NCBI GenBank assembly: GCA_963971575.1
Contig: OZ020625.1
Coordinates: 13,927,646 to 13,991,645 of the forward strand
Direction: 5' to 3'
Origin: Liopterus haemorrhoidalis
Taxonomy: Eukaryota; Arthropoda; Insecta; Coleoptera; Dytiscidae
Length of the DNA stretch: 64,000 bases
The notes under the pieces were generated by a model, which did no database searches, was not told the origin of the DNA, and worked only from the letters and a program-made list of their open reading frames with translations. Positions 53,198-63,743 of this stretch are shown piece by piece. Every line of letters starts with the position of its first letter. Positions within the stretch are counted from its first letter, which is position 1. Position numbers and translations under genes: made by a program.

Positions 53198-56020
53198 TTA
53201 CATCACGCTTATTACAGCTTTGCGAAAACCTGCATAACTTACATTGAATATATCAATAGATCGGTCTTTTGACAAAAGATCGTTATACAGTGCGGTCATT
53301 TTATGCAGAGGACTCATATTGCAATGCTCCGTATTTGCCCTTTTACATAAGAATAATGTGTCTCTTGTCCTAAAATCACGGGAAGGTACTCTTACGTAAA
53401 TATTAGATAAAATGTTAGAGTCGTCCACAAGATTATTAAATATTTTGTATAGAAGTAGCAGTGATGCCAAATCTCTTCTCGCAGCCAACGTTTTAACATT
53501 AAACTCTGCCAAAATTACTTCACCGGACGTATACTTTGGATATACTCCTGTCATCCGTAGTTTCACAACACGGTAATACCGCGTTTGTACAGTTTCAATG
53601 CGTTTAATATATTTAGTTTGATACGGTGCCCATATAATATTACCATACTCAAGTAGAGGTCTAACATGAGCATTGAATAATGCAATGTACGTCCGATTAT
53701 GACGAAAATCTTTAGTTACACGAAGTACATACCCAACCTTTCTCAATGCATTATTGACAATATGTTCAACGTGATGGTGAAAATTCAGTTTCGAATCGAA
53801 CAATATTCCCAAATCTCTGATTGTCTCTGTTCGAGGAACAATACAGCCTTCCATATTGTAATTGTATGTGATCACTTCCCTCTTTCTAGAGTAAGTCATA
53901 ACCTTACACTTTGTGGTGTTAAATGTTAGACCAGTGGATTTACTCCATTCACAGAGTTTTTGTAAATCACTTTGAAGTGCAAGACAGTGAGACAAGTCAG
54001 TTATTTGGCGATATATTTTGACGTCATCAGCAAACATCTCGCACTGGCTGTTGCTCACAATATCTGGGATATTATTGACCACCAGAAGGAACATCAGGGG
54101 CCCGAGATTCGACCCCTGTGGCACACCACTGGTTGATAAATAATTCCTCGACTTTGAACCGTTGAATTGAACGTATTGTGATCTGTTACGTAAATAGGTT
54201 TCAAACCAAGTGCACATTAGAGGTGAAACACCAACATGTTTTAATGCACCAAGTAAGTGGGAATGCCCTATTTTATCAAAAACCTTCGTCATATCGAGGT
54301 ATACTGCATCTACTTGAGTTCCAGAATCCAGACAGTGACTAACGTATTCTGTTAAGGATATCAAATTAGTAACTGTTGACCTACGTGGCATAAATCCGTG
54401 TTGTTTTTTACTAATAACTGGAGAGACGTGTTGGAATAAATATTTATAAATAATTTGTTCAAAAACTTTGGCCGGAGACGAGATAATGGATACCGGTCTA
54501 TAATTCTTAACGTCTTTTTTATCTCCGCTCTTATGTATAGGACATACCCTAGACATCTTCCACCTAATAGGGAATGTATGTGTATCAATTGATTTTTGAA
54601 ACAGAATGTGAAGTGGATACGTCAGAATATCTTTACATCCTTTTATTACGTAAGGCGGTAGATTATCCGGACCGCAAGATTTTTTGGGCTTTAATTTCCT
54701 TATGGACCACTCTACATCCTCCAGAGTCACAGATTTAATATTGAGAGACTCGATGTTGCATGTCTCTTTTCTAGCATTGTTCACGTCATCAATATCATCA
54801 TTGAAAACAGAAGCAAAATAAGATGCAAAAGTATCCGCAATCTGTAGACTATCATCCACAACGACATTGTCTTCAGTAATTAAGCAAGAAAGAAGATCGG
54901 ATTTTCTTTTACTTTTAGCAAATTCCCAAAAATTTTTTGAATCATTAGGAATGTTTTGTTCAATTTCTTCAATATAGCTCCGATATTCCTTCTTTAACAG
55001 AGCTTTTAAAGTTCTCCTACATTCAGAGAACTTGTGCTTATGGTAGTCTACATCTCCAGATTTATTTTTAATTTTTTTATGGAAATATTTTTTCTGTTTA
55101 ATCAGTGATTTAATCTCAGCCGTGAACCAAGAGGGATAAGTGCCAACCCGCGACCGGACTATCGGTACACAATTGTTAAGGACATTATATAAAACATTAT
55201 AAAATTCGTCCAAGGCATGGTTGACATCATCGTAATATCTGAGAAAACTCCAGTTAACTTGACTGAGTTCATTATACAACTTCAAGAAATCAGCTTTTTT
55301 AAAATTATATCCTTTGTTAATTTCTGACTCTTGTTTCACCACAAAGCAAGTGTATTTATTGCAAATAGTAAGTGCTGGGTGATATTTGTCTTCAAGTAAC
55401 AGAGGATCATAGTTTTTTTCTACACTCACACTAGCAATATTTGTCAAAACTAGATCTAAAGTTTTATTATATGCATTACACATGTTATTTGAACTTCGCA
55501 AACCATAAAAACTGATATTATTGGCAACTTCTGCTGCCGCGCTATCACACTGATTAATATCGTTGAAAATATCAACATTGAAATCTCCAATTATTATAAC
55601 GTTATTTGCAGTGATATCTAAGCAAGAGTTTAAGATGTCAAAATAAAGTCTGTACTGATCAGCTGTTGATTTTGGTGGTAAATAAACACATGATATAAAC
55701 ATTGTCGTTCTATCGTCATACAGTTTGATCAGTACATACTCGAGAGAGGTTACATGTTTCGTTAGGTTTATAGATTTCCAACGTGAATGGACTGCTACCA
55801 GAACACCTCCGCCCCTCCTACCGTCCTGCCGGTCTGAACGATGACAGGCATATCTAACATCAAACAATTCTCTGTTATATATACTTTCATGTAGCCATGT
55901 TTCAGTAAACGAAATTACATCATAATCAGAAGCAAGAACGTTAGGATAGAGCAGATGCGTTTTGGTTCGAAGTCCGCGTACATTCTGGTAATACAAAGAC
56001 ATTTGTTTATTCAGTGACAC
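53198..56020 (-). CDS. LINE ORF2: endonuclease and reverse transcriptase
   Basis: 940 residues, uninterrupted. It nicks target DNA and copies the element RNA at the nick. The N-terminal APE-type endonuclease shows N13 (QNVRG), E40 (FTETWL), D146 and N148 (IGDFNVD), and H214 in DKYHPALTI, where the usual SDH is altered. The reverse transcriptase has SCGPDNLPPYVIK, PVSIISSPAKVFE, GVPQGSNLGPLMFLL and the catalytic FADD at 663-666; MTKVFDKIGH departs from the common LDxxKAFDxVxH. The tail (FNAHVRPLLEYGNIIW) is typical of the Jockey/CR1 group. ATG at 56020 overlaps ORF1 by 14 bp, suggesting termination-reinitiation. Confidence 0.95.
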   Translation of the reverse strand: MSLNKQMSLYYQNVRGLRTKTHLLYPNVLASDYDVISFTETWLHESIYNRELFDVRYACHRSDRQDGRRGGGVLVAVHSRWKSINLTKHVTSLEYVLIKLYDDRTTMFISCVYLPPKSTADQYRLYFDILNSCLDITANNVIIIGDFNVDIFNDINQCDSAAAEVANNISFYGLRSSNNMCNAYNKTLDLVLTNIASVSVEKNYDPLLLEDKYHPALTICNKYTCFVVKQESEINKGYNFKKADFLKLYNELSQVNWSFLRYYDDVNHALDEFYNVLYNVLNNCVPIVRSRVGTYPSWFTAEIKSLIKQKKYFHKKIKNKSGDVDYHKHKFSECRRTLKALLKKEYRSYIEEIEQNIPNDSKNFWEFAKSKRKSDLLSCLITEDNVVVDDSLQIADTFASYFASVFNDDIDDVNNARKETCNIESLNIKSVTLEDVEWSIRKLKPKKSCGPDNLPPYVIKGCKDILTYPLHILFQKSIDTHTFPIRWKMSRVCPIHKSGDKKDVKNYRPVSIISSPAKVFEQIIYKYLFQHVSPVISKKQHGFMPRRSTVTNLISLTEYVSHCLDSGTQVDAVYLDMTKVFDKIGHSHLLGALKHVGVSPLMCTWFETYLRNRSQYVQFNGSKSRNYLSTSGVPQGSNLGPLMFLLVVNNIPDIVSNSQCEMFADDVKIYRQITDLSHCLALQSDLQKLCEWSKSTGLTFNTTKCKVMTYSRKREVITYNYNMEGCIVPRTETIRDLGILFDSKLNFHHHVEHIVNNALRKVGYVLRVTKDFRHNRTYIALFNAHVRPLLEYGNIIWAPYQTKYIKRIETVQTRYYRVVKLRMTGVYPKYTSGEVILAEFNVKTLAARRDLASLLLLYKIFNNLVDDSNILSNIYVRVPSRDFRTRDTLFLCKRANTEHCNMSPLHKMTALYNDLLSKDRSIDIFNVSYAGFRKAVISVM

Positions 56021-56936
56021 TTGATTTTAACACACTCATTGCTTTTTCTTTACACCTCTTTTCAATTACACTTATATCTTTCTCACTATTTACATTCACT
56101 GCCGGGGAACGTTCATTTTCACGCACGTAGATTCTTCCATTCCTGGTCCACACATACATAACATTGCAGGTTGTTCTCAGTTTCCGGGCAGCTGCTAGCA
56201 GGGATCGACGACGCTGTGTCAAGTTTTCGTTGACGTAAACATTGCTGGGGACGCCTTGGTAACCGAGTTCCTTGGTACTCAGGTTCCTTTTAACTTTTCG
56301 GCATCTTAGGAAGTTGCTTTTGTCGAAGTTACGCACGAACTTTACTATAATGCCTCTGGTGGTGGGAGACGCCGGATTATTGCGCCCAAGTCGATGGCAA
56401 TTATCGATCATTTCTGGTCGAATTTCCATTCCCATGGCGCGCCCTATTTTAATAACCTCGGCTGTGGTATTTTCGCCGGGCGACTCGGGTACACCATGCA
56501 CCTCTACGCAGTTGCGCCTGCTATACTGCTCTTGGTCATCGAGCTTCACCTTCAATTCTTCATTTTCCTCCTTTACTCTTTTATTTTCATCCTCCACATA
56601 TCGCAGCCTCGTTAAGAGAGTGTCAATTCTGGCTGTCTGCTCTTCAATCTTCTTATTTGTGTCGCTAACTGTTTCTCTCAGCCTTATATTCTCTGCCAAC
56701 ATGGACCTAAGTGTGGTGCCAATGTCAACTAGAGATAGATCTGCTGCCTCTCTCTGCGCCGTCTTACATCCAGTACACTTCCAGTCCAGAATTTCATGGG
56801 TTACTTTCATGTCTGTGTATTGGACTACAGATACCTGGACACAATCTATGTGAAAGACACCTTTGCAGGAGCCTGAGCACATGAGTTTATCGCCATGCCG
56901 GTCGATCTTCTTAGAGCAAACTTGGCAAACAGACAT
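56007..56936 (-). CDS. LINE ORF1: PHD finger, coiled coil and RRM-like nucleic-acid-binding protein
   Basis: 309 residues, intact. The N-terminus is a PHD-type C4HC3 finger: C4, C7, C20, C24, H29, C32, C54, C57. A predicted coiled coil spans about residues 75-135 (many heptad Leu/Ile/Val with Glu/Lys). Then RRNCVEVHGVPE and IDNCHRLGR, an L1-ORF1/baculovirus-FP-like RNA-binding region as in CR1-type and some Jockey-type elements. It should coat the element RNA; the PHD finger might read histone tails and guide integration, which is inference. The start at 56936 is the first ATG before the PHD cysteines. Confidence 0.92.
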   Translation of the reverse strand: MSVCQVCSKKIDRHGDKLMCSGSCKGVFHIDCVQVSVVQYTDMKVTHEILDWKCTGCKTAQREAADLSLVDIGTTLRSMLAENIRLRETVSDTNKKIEEQTARIDTLLTRLRYVEDENKRVKEENEELKVKLDDQEQYSRRNCVEVHGVPESPGENTTAEVIKIGRAMGMEIRPEMIDNCHRLGRNNPASPTTRGIIVKFVRNFDKSNFLRCRKVKRNLSTKELGYQGVPSNVYVNENLTQRRRSLLAAARKLRTTCNVMYVWTRNGRIYVRENERSPAVNVNSEKDISVIEKRCKEKAMSVLKSSVTE

Positions 56937-57503
56937 TTTATGAATGCTATGACGTTTGCTATGACGTTTGCAATGACGTAGGTGTATGCAGATAGAAACG
57001 CGGAAATAATTTTGTTCAAAACAGTCAGCTGAGAAGGTAACGGACAGGAATAATTTTGCACAAGTTGGATACTTTGGTTTAACGGTTTTTTTGATAAAAA
57101 GTTAACGGTTTTTTCCACAAATTGTCAAAATATTTCTGAACAGGGAGACACCTTTCACTTTTTTCGCCACTGTTACACACTCTTCACTAAGCACTACAAC
57201 TTGATGTAATTTTAAATAATTATATTTAAAAAAATACCAATTTTTTAGGTGAAAAATACTGGAGCACTATATACACGTCTGTACAGTTCAATCATAAAAA
57301 CTCTCATTATAATTCATATCTCAATATAATTGCAAACGTAAATGTCTAGTATTTCGTAGGTATTAACAAGAAACTCTAGAAAATCCTATATCCTTTGCCC
57401 GATATAAACAATATTTTGCAGATTTATTCTCTAAGAAACTTCGGATAAAATTAGATATAGAAAAGTTTAGGGTTTCGTAGGCATAAAAGAGAAACTCTCG
57501 ACA

Positions 57504-57659
57504 CAGAGCCGCAGCAGTGGCTTGCTAAGGGGCGCCAATGTGAAGATGAGGACCGTTGTTTTTTTTTTTAATTTGAAAGGTAAGAACCTTGTTTTTATTT
57601 ACCAAGGGCGCCAAAACACGGCTCTGCCCCTGGCGCAAGTTTTTCTTACTGCGGCTCTG
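57504..57659. mobile_element. 156-bp hAT MITE in the satellite, with shared minisatellite
   Basis: Ends CAGAGCCGCAGCA and TTACTGCGGCTCTG. Flanks TCTCGACA and TCTAGACA match at seven of eight; the satellite consensus (ACTCTAGACACTCC) shows the target was TCTAGACA. It holds a short GAGGACCGTTGTTTTTTT minisatellite unit. Confidence 0.92.
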
Positions 57660-57742
57660 TCTAGACACGCCTATATCCTTTAACCGATATGAACAATATT
57701 TTGCAGATTTATTCTCTAAAAATCTATGAACATAGTTACATA

Positions 57743-58695
57743 CAATCCTTGACATAAATCATGGAGTTTCCCAAGGATCTGTTCTGGGTCCCATTTTATT
57801 CCTGATTTATATCAATGATTTGCCTCATGTAAATATTAAATCAAACACCATCCTCTTTGCCAACGACACTACGATAATTCAGGTACGGTAACCTTTTTAG
57901 GATTGGAAATCGACAGCAAGTTATCATGGGACCAACATGTAAACAAAGTAGCCAATAAACTTTGTACATCTGTTTTTTGTTTAAGCAACTTAAAATGGTG
58001 CGCGTCTATGTCAGTCTTAAAAACATATTACTTTGCCTCTATCCAGTCACATCTATCGTACGCCTTATTGATTTGGGGTCATTCCACCCAAACAAAAAGG
58101 CTATTTGCTTTGCAACGCAGAGCAATAAGGATCATGAGCAATATACAATACCGATCCAGCTGCAAAGAAAATTTTGTAGAATTGGACATTTTAACCTTGC
58201 CGTCCCTATACATCCATCATTGCCTCCTGTATGTACATAACAACCTCTCTACGTACTCTGTCCAAAGTTCTCTCCACGTACAAGACACGAGAAACAAGAA
58301 TGATATTCGTCCTGAATTTACCAGACTCAGGAAATCAAGGTATAGCGCAAATTATCATGCAATTAAATTTTATAATGTTCTACCATCCGCCACCAAGAGC
58401 CTTAACTTCGTAAGATTCAAAAAAGTAACTAAACAATATCTAATTGCCAAGGCTTTCTACTCTATTGAGGAATACCTACGAAATGATTTTGGTGACTTAA
58501 ATGAGGTTCTGTGATCAGGCTTTACGTTCAGATTACGTTCTATTAACTTGAAGTGTCTCTGTTTATTTTCTGATTAGATTTCTTAAAATTATATTTTTAT
58601 ATTATTGTAATGCACATGATTCAATTTGTAATTTGTGTAATACATTATGGACCTTTGTAAAAATGTACAACATTTAATACAATAAATATATATTA
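57743..58695 (+). mobile_element. 5'-truncated LINE, duplication TTACATA
   Basis: Inserted in a satellite unit; TTACATA at 57736-57742 and 58696-58702. It starts in mid reverse transcriptase and ends with AATAAATATATATTA after a 180-bp 3' UTR. It has an internal deletion near 57890. Confidence 0.88.
57760..58514 (+). pseudogene. LINE reverse transcriptase C-terminal relic
   Basis: The first part reads [20 protein letters not shown], then [13 protein letters not shown]: the catalytic FADD has become FAND. After a deletion of roughly 60 codons the frame continues FLGLEIDSKLSWDQHVNKVA and runs open to 58514 (KTYYFASIQSHLSYALLIWG, LQRRAIRIM). It belongs to the Jockey/CR1 group but differs from the intact LINE at 52830. 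Non-functional: truncated, deleted and mutated in the active site. Confidence 0.88.
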
Positions 58696-59547
58696 TTACA
58701 TAAATGTCTAGGGTTTCGTAGGCATAAATTAATGTCTCAAATTATTTTTAATTTTAACAATATAATTGTAATGTACTGAGTAAAAATGAATCGTTTTCCC
58801 GTCTTAAAAAGTTCATGAATAAATAATCTAACTGTTTAATTAGCAAGTGTCTGTATGTGGTGTCGGTAATATTATGACGTTAATTTTTCCTAAGGTTCGG
58901 GTGATTGGCTAACTGGGGACACCCTATCTTTTGATTGACTGATAGGTAATCCTCTCCCGTGATTGGCTAACGGGTGATATCCTGTCCCGTGATTCGGTGA
59001 CCGGCGATGAAATTAAGATACGTTAAAAAATAAAACTAAATACACATACAAACAATTGAAATTTTTATATTATAAATTCGTCATTGTTGACGGGCAACGA
59101 CCTATTATTCATATAAACATCATAAAATCACAAAATTTTGTCAACAAAACGGTTATTTTTTTTCTTTAAAACTGTATTTCATATTGCCCTGTGTCGCTTC
59201 TAAAAGCTTTTTATTGCCTATACTGTAATACGAAAATCATCATATTTAATTTTTAAATTATTCCTAATTAGGAGCTGTAATGAACGCTCAGAACTCAAGT
59301 TACTACTACACAATTGGTTCAATATTAACATGCGAGATTCCCCTATCTGCCATCTCATTCTGCCAACGCAAAATATTGAACAAATGAAATTAAATTAAAA
59401 AAATTATTAATGTAATTTAAAAAATAAATAATTATTGGCGTTTTGTTAAATTTTCAAAATTCCCGGACATTTTCGGGTTTTGTTCGGACACCCGGAAACG
59501 TAGCCCAAAACCCCGAACTATCCGGCTCAAACCCGGACAGGTGGCAA

Positions 59548-59795
59548 CAGGGGCGCACACAAGGGGGGGTCCAAGGGGTCCGGACCCCCCCCGTACTGTG
59601 AGAAGTGAGGACTTTTTTTTTTGCTCTTCACCTAAAACTTAGAAGTGAGGACCTTTTTTTTTTTTTGCTCTTCACTTAAAATTTAGAAAGGAGGACCTTT
59701 TTTTGCTCTTCACTTGAAATTGAAATTTTGCCCTGTGTTTATAAAAATTATGTATAATTGGACCCCCCCAAGCCAAAAATCTGTGTGCACCCCTG
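59548..59795. mobile_element. hAT MITE, duplication GGTGGCAA, inside a hAT terminus
   Basis: Ends CAGGGGCGCACACA and TGTGTGCACCCCTG, exact duplication GGTGGCAA (59540-59547, 59796-59803). The target is the terminal inverted repeat of the 50064-59808 hAT itself. The interior is about three units of AGTGAGGACCTTTTTTT minisatellite. Confidence 0.97.
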
Positions 59796-59816
59796 GGTGG
59801 CAATACTGATTATATA

Positions 59817-60493
59817 CAACAAAAAAGATTTATTTTCTTATTATAAACAGTTTTTGTCATACACATTTTTGTTGTTACATTAATAATGACTTTACTTACG
59901 TTACTTAATCGTTGAGCCCTTTTACCATCTCTTGTGTCGGGCTTTGTCAGAGTTTGAATGTTATTTGTATTTGTATTCTTCTTTCACGGGGGAACGTCTC
60001 CACAGTTTTCTTAATTCCTTCCTATTTTGAGTCCTGCTTCTTGCTTCACTCCAGGGGGGGCCTCTTCTCTTAAGACAATTTTCTGAATTAAAAAAACAAA
60101 AGTTTTTAAAAATCCGTCCAACCGTTTTCCAGAAAATAATTTTAAAACTATATAGGTAAGGAAAGATGAGTAAATGGCGGTCACCTATGGGAAAACTGCA
60201 ATAACAATTACAATTTCTGTAATAAATATTTTATTAAAGCAGTAGCATTTAACTAGGGTAGAGCGGGGTTTAAAAATCGGCGGGCATTTATGTCCGCTCT
60301 ATGTATTCGTAGTTCTGACTGTTTGTCAGCATATTGCGTCGTACGGTGGGAGAGACTGCGAACGACACGGCCGTTCCCGCCCAGCAACCCCGCCAAAACC
60401 CATGTGGCGGTTATCTGATGAGTGTAGCACACAATTTCCACCAGGAGGCAGTTGTGTTGGACACCGTCTCGCCACCCACCACCACTGAATACT
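59817..60493. other. Mostly unassigned, possible LINE scrap on the minus strand
   Basis: 59940-60070 on the minus strand can be read as RRGPPWSEARSRTQNRKELR, reminiscent of the linker between endonuclease and reverse transcriptase in LINEs, but too short and shifted to be sure. The rest (60100-60490) is GC-richer and has no recognised product. Confidence 0.25.
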
Positions 60494-60495
60494 AT

Positions 60496-60913
60496 GAGAG
60501 GATAAATCTGACGCTCGATTGACACATGTGCGCATGCTTCAAAATGACTGTGCGTAGATTAAAAATATAATATTCTGATTTATTGTGGATATATTTAAGA
60601 TTATCATTAATACATCAATAATAAGACAATAATAATCATCAATTTATTATTTATTTATTTATTTAATAGAACAGCACGTAGCTAATATGAACAGTAATAC
60701 AAAACAAGAAAAAACAAAAGGAACAAATATCACAGTGTTGTCGATAGTCATAAAATTATTGTTAAGCAACAAATAATTCATTCCTAAATTATAATTTGCT
60801 TAAATAAATACAAAGGAGATAAAATGAATGAAATTACACCTGTGTGTGTGTGTGTGTTACTACTCACACAGTTAAGACAAAAAAAAAGTTACTTCTGTAT
60901 TTTTTCAATAATA

Positions 60914-60948
<35 letters not shown>

Positions 60949-61713
60949 GAAGATCAAGGAGCTGAAGCCATATTCTTCCTCTTGCGTTGTCGGTTTTTTA
61001 AAATATGCGACTTCTTAATTTTTTTCCTGGTACCTACTGAATATAGAAATTTGTTTATTAATTTTTTTATTACTTGGTTCAAATGTTGTCGTATCTAGTT
61101 GGTGTTTCAGTTTTTTATTTTCTTTGTTAATTTCTAAACATTTTCTATAACTATAAGCCCAAAGATTGGGCTTCTCATAATAATTTGTGAAAAAATATTC
61201 ACCAAATATTTTCATATCATTGTCCGAAAGTAAAAAACTATTGCTTTTGGTAACATTTCTATAAATTTTGATTCTTCAAGGGTTATTTCTAAAGTTTTTA
61301 AAGTTCGGTGCCCATCACTGCACACCAGGCATTGTAAAACACTTCATTTATATCGGATATAAAAATATTGCAATTTATTAAACCGATTTTTTTGAAAATT
61401 TTACGAAAAAAAAAAAATCATAAACAGTAGTGTCCTGCCTGTTTGTAAACATACATGATGCAGGAAACCCCTCCCATATTCGTCGAATATCATTAAAGTT
61501 TATCTTATGAATACTTTTTAAATGGACATTTAAATTATATTGTTTTGAAAATATTTTATTGCAAATTAATCACATCACAGACATTTTCAATTTATTTAAA
61601 AATGTGTGCGCTGCATACAAGTACATGTAAACACAACAGTGGTTTCCTCGTTTCCCGCTACACTGGAACGCATGCGTATATGTGTCAATCGAGCGTCAGA
61701 TTTATCCTCTCAT
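60496..61713. mobile_element. TIR element with long near-perfect ends
   Basis: TGAGAGGATAAATCTGACGC begins at 60496 and its complement ends at 61713; the match is perfect over 34 bp and continues imperfectly to about 46 bp. TA flanks both ends, suggesting Tc1/mariner. The interior has a GT run (60841-60856), TTA repeats (60915-60949), a TTTA tail-like stretch (60645-60665) and no transposase. Confidence 0.8.
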
Positions 61714-61884
61714 AAGGTTATAGCAGACGTTACGGAATAGGAAAATATGGTAAACTCTATAACTCTATAATGAAACCCACTACAGTCTAATGTAAGCTAC
61801 AGGCTCTATACGGTTATAGAGGTACATTGAGAAGTTAGAGAATAGAGCCATTAGTCTGCATTTTCTTACAACCATACTACATAT

Positions 61885-62289
61885 ACAGTCTGTTCCAAAC
61901 GGTTAAGCGGAACTAGATTTTGCAATCTAGTTACTTTCATCGTTTAAATCGTGCCTTTCGACCGTTTTGTTTAAGCTTTGTAAATCATACTTACAATACA
62001 CATTTTTTGGTTAAGGTTAATATCATTTTAAAATGTCATTTTCTTTATATTTTGATTTTTTGTATCATTCTTAATACAAATTTCCCATTTATTTATTTTT
62101 TTGTCATTAAAATATCTAAAAAAAATATTTAATTTTGACATATGTCATTCGTTTCCATGGTTTCATTGTTGGAATTTAAAATTTTGACATCCCAACATGA
62201 AAAATGAAATAACCCAAGCAGCCCTTCTCGTGACAACCTAAAAGAACTAAATTCCCATTTAGTTCCGCTTAACCGTTTGGAACAGACTG
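61885..62289. mobile_element. Family Z MITE, intact reference copy
   Basis: 405 bp, ends CAGTCTGTTCCAAACGGTTA and its complement ending GGAACAGACTG, TA on both sides (61883-61884, 62290-62291). Contains CGGAACTAGATTTTGCAATC and TTCCCATTTAGTTCCGC next to the ends. No coding capacity. It provides the empty version of copies at 31661 and 42595. Confidence 0.93.
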
Positions 62290-62291
62290 TA

Positions 62292-62910
62292 TAACCCACA
62301 AGGGGGCCCCGAAGAGCCGTAAATATAACACTTAATTATTTTATTATTTAAAAAGGATAAGTTTTAATGCTACATAAATATTATTCCTCATTATACATAG
62401 ATTATTGAATGATCTAAGCGTAAAAAACTATATGTATGTATATATTTTAACTAATCTTGGTTCCAAAAACCAAAATTAGGGGGGGGCGTGGGTTATTGAT
62501 TTGAGTTGTAGGGGAGCCGCGACATCAAAAAGTTTAAGAAGCACTGTGCTAGGGGCTGTCGCCCCCTCCGCCTCCCCCTTACTGCGGCTCTGTGTCCGAT
62601 TTATAAGGGCAATAAACATCTCCATAAACTTAACACATTTGACTTAAAATACAGTACACTGTAAAAAATTTTTACTACAATAATTGTAGGTTACCTTTTA
62701 ACCTACAAATGATATGGTAATGTTACAATAGCGTTGTAATAGTACAAGTTTGTGTAAACGCCATTTACCACATTTAGTAAACTTACCCAAAATTGTAAAC
62801 GGACGATTTACAATAAAAAGTATACTTACCTTCATAGAGGAATGTTACATGAAAAAGTAATTTGGCGATTTCCATTAAATTGTATACTTACAGTTTTAAG
62901 GAACTTTACT
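62292..62910. other. hAT-end scars and unassigned AT-rich sequence
   Basis: AAAAGTTTAAGAAGCACTG at 62530-62548 and TTACTGCGGCTCTG at 62579-62592 are hAT-type right ends (the latter as in 57504-57659) without left partners. 62640-62900 is AT-rich and contains TTGTAAAC-type motifs; no gene. Confidence 0.35.
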
Positions 62911-62911
62911 T

Positions 62912-63258
62912 AAAAATGTTTCTTCTTTAAGCTGTTCGTACACCAACCATTTAGTTTTTCATTTTTCACTTGTACATATATGTATCTACTCTAAGCGTAT
63001 TATGGGCAAAAATAGTACACAATATTTTGGAGGAAGAAAATATACCAATAAAAATTATTTCTGCAAAATATTTGAGATATGTACATTTATATGTACATGT
63101 TCATGAATGTAAATATTTAATAATAATCGAACAGAAATAATTTGTTGGTGACTATTTTTAATAATAATACGCAAGTAGATACATATATGTACAGGTGAAA
63201 AATGAACAATTAAATGGACATGTGTACGAACAGGGTAAAGAAGAAACAATTTTAATAC
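62912..63258. repeat. Inverted repeat with about 85-bp arms
   Basis: AATGTTTCTTCTTTAAGCTG ... TGTACATATATGTATCTACT (62917-62998) is inverted at 63172-63255 (AGTAGATACATATATGTACA ... GAAGAAACAATT). The loop is about 170 bp. Probably a foldback MITE; its outer limits were not found. Confidence 0.75.
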
Positions 63259-63477
63259 ATGCAAATGTGAAACATGTATAGTAATCTGATTACATATTTC
63301 ATCATTCTTTTTTCTTGTTTTATTTTGCCTAATGACTTATTCAACATAAACTGAATAGGTAAACATAAAGGAATTCAAATTCTTGAATAGGTAATAAAAG
63401 GCAAAATTGAAACAATTCTATCAGATAATTAACAGACAAGCTTAAAAGAAATATTTGTTGCAAAATTATTAGAAGGT

Positions 63478-63657
63478 ATAATCTGTCTCAATTTGTAATA
63501 CGAAACTAGATCTGGTTACTTTGGTGACTGTTGTGGTGTAAACAGACTTTGTCGTATGCGTGTGAACCAATACTATGATAATAATGTAAATGTATTGTCA
63601 ATATACAACATAAAAAATGAACTTTCCCTGTTAGTTACGTATTACAAAATGAGACAG

Positions 63658-63662
<5 letters not shown>
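63478..63662. mobile_element. Family W MITE, copy 2
   Basis: Ends ATCTGTCTCAATTTGTAATA and TATTACAAAATGAGACAGAT, TA flanks. Same ends as 7180-7421 but a different, shorter interior. The right TA runs straight into a TA microsatellite. Confidence 0.8.

Positions 63663-63741
<79 letters not shown>
63658..63741. repeat. TA microsatellite
   Basis: About 42 TA units with one phase break at 63688-63690. It begins at the TA target duplication of the family W MITE. Confidence 0.97.

Positions 63742-63743
<2 letters not shown>

Larger units (their letters stand above)
52830..57322 (-). mobile_element. Apparently full-length LINE with two intact ORFs
   Basis: 4.5-kb element on the minus strand, inserted in a satellite unit with AATAT on both sides (52825-52829 and 57323-57327). 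The 3' end is a run of AAAT repeats (52830-52849 complement). ORF1 and ORF2 overlap by 14 bp. About 390 bp of 5' UTR precede ORF1, with a triplicated ATGACGTTTGC-type motif at 56950-56985. Clade: Jockey/CR1 group by domain order, no RNase H; exact clade not resolved. Confidence 0.9.
50220..59105 (+). mobile_element. Satellite-bearing Helitron, copy 2, interrupted four times
   Basis: 5' end TCGTACATATATAATTAG after A (50219), as in copy 1. 3' part with CGTGATTGGCTAACGGG and hairpin CGTCA-TTGT-TGACG near 59090, ending CTAT where copy 1 has CTAG. Satellite units remain at 50300-50359, 51732-52829, 57323-57503, 57660-57742 and 58696-58740. Insertions: Helitron, LINE, hAT MITE, LINE. Confidence 0.85.
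50064..59808. mobile_element. hAT, duplication ATTATATA, swollen to 9.7 kb
   Basis: Ends CAGTGTTGCCAC and GTGGCAATACTG, with CCCGGACA subterminal motifs; exact duplication ATTATATA (50056-50063, 59809-59816). The right end is itself split by a 248-bp hAT at 59548. Net hAT sequence is only about 0.6 kb; the rest is a Helitron (50220-59105) and its own insertions. Confidence 0.9.

Noticed and set aside
56272..56853. 193-residue plus-strand ORF
   Set aside because: Antisense shadow of the intact LINE ORF1.
60253..60535. Overlapping ORFs of 69-90 residues around 60.3-60.5 kb
   Set aside because: GC-rich region open in several frames; no motif and partly overlapping a transposon end.
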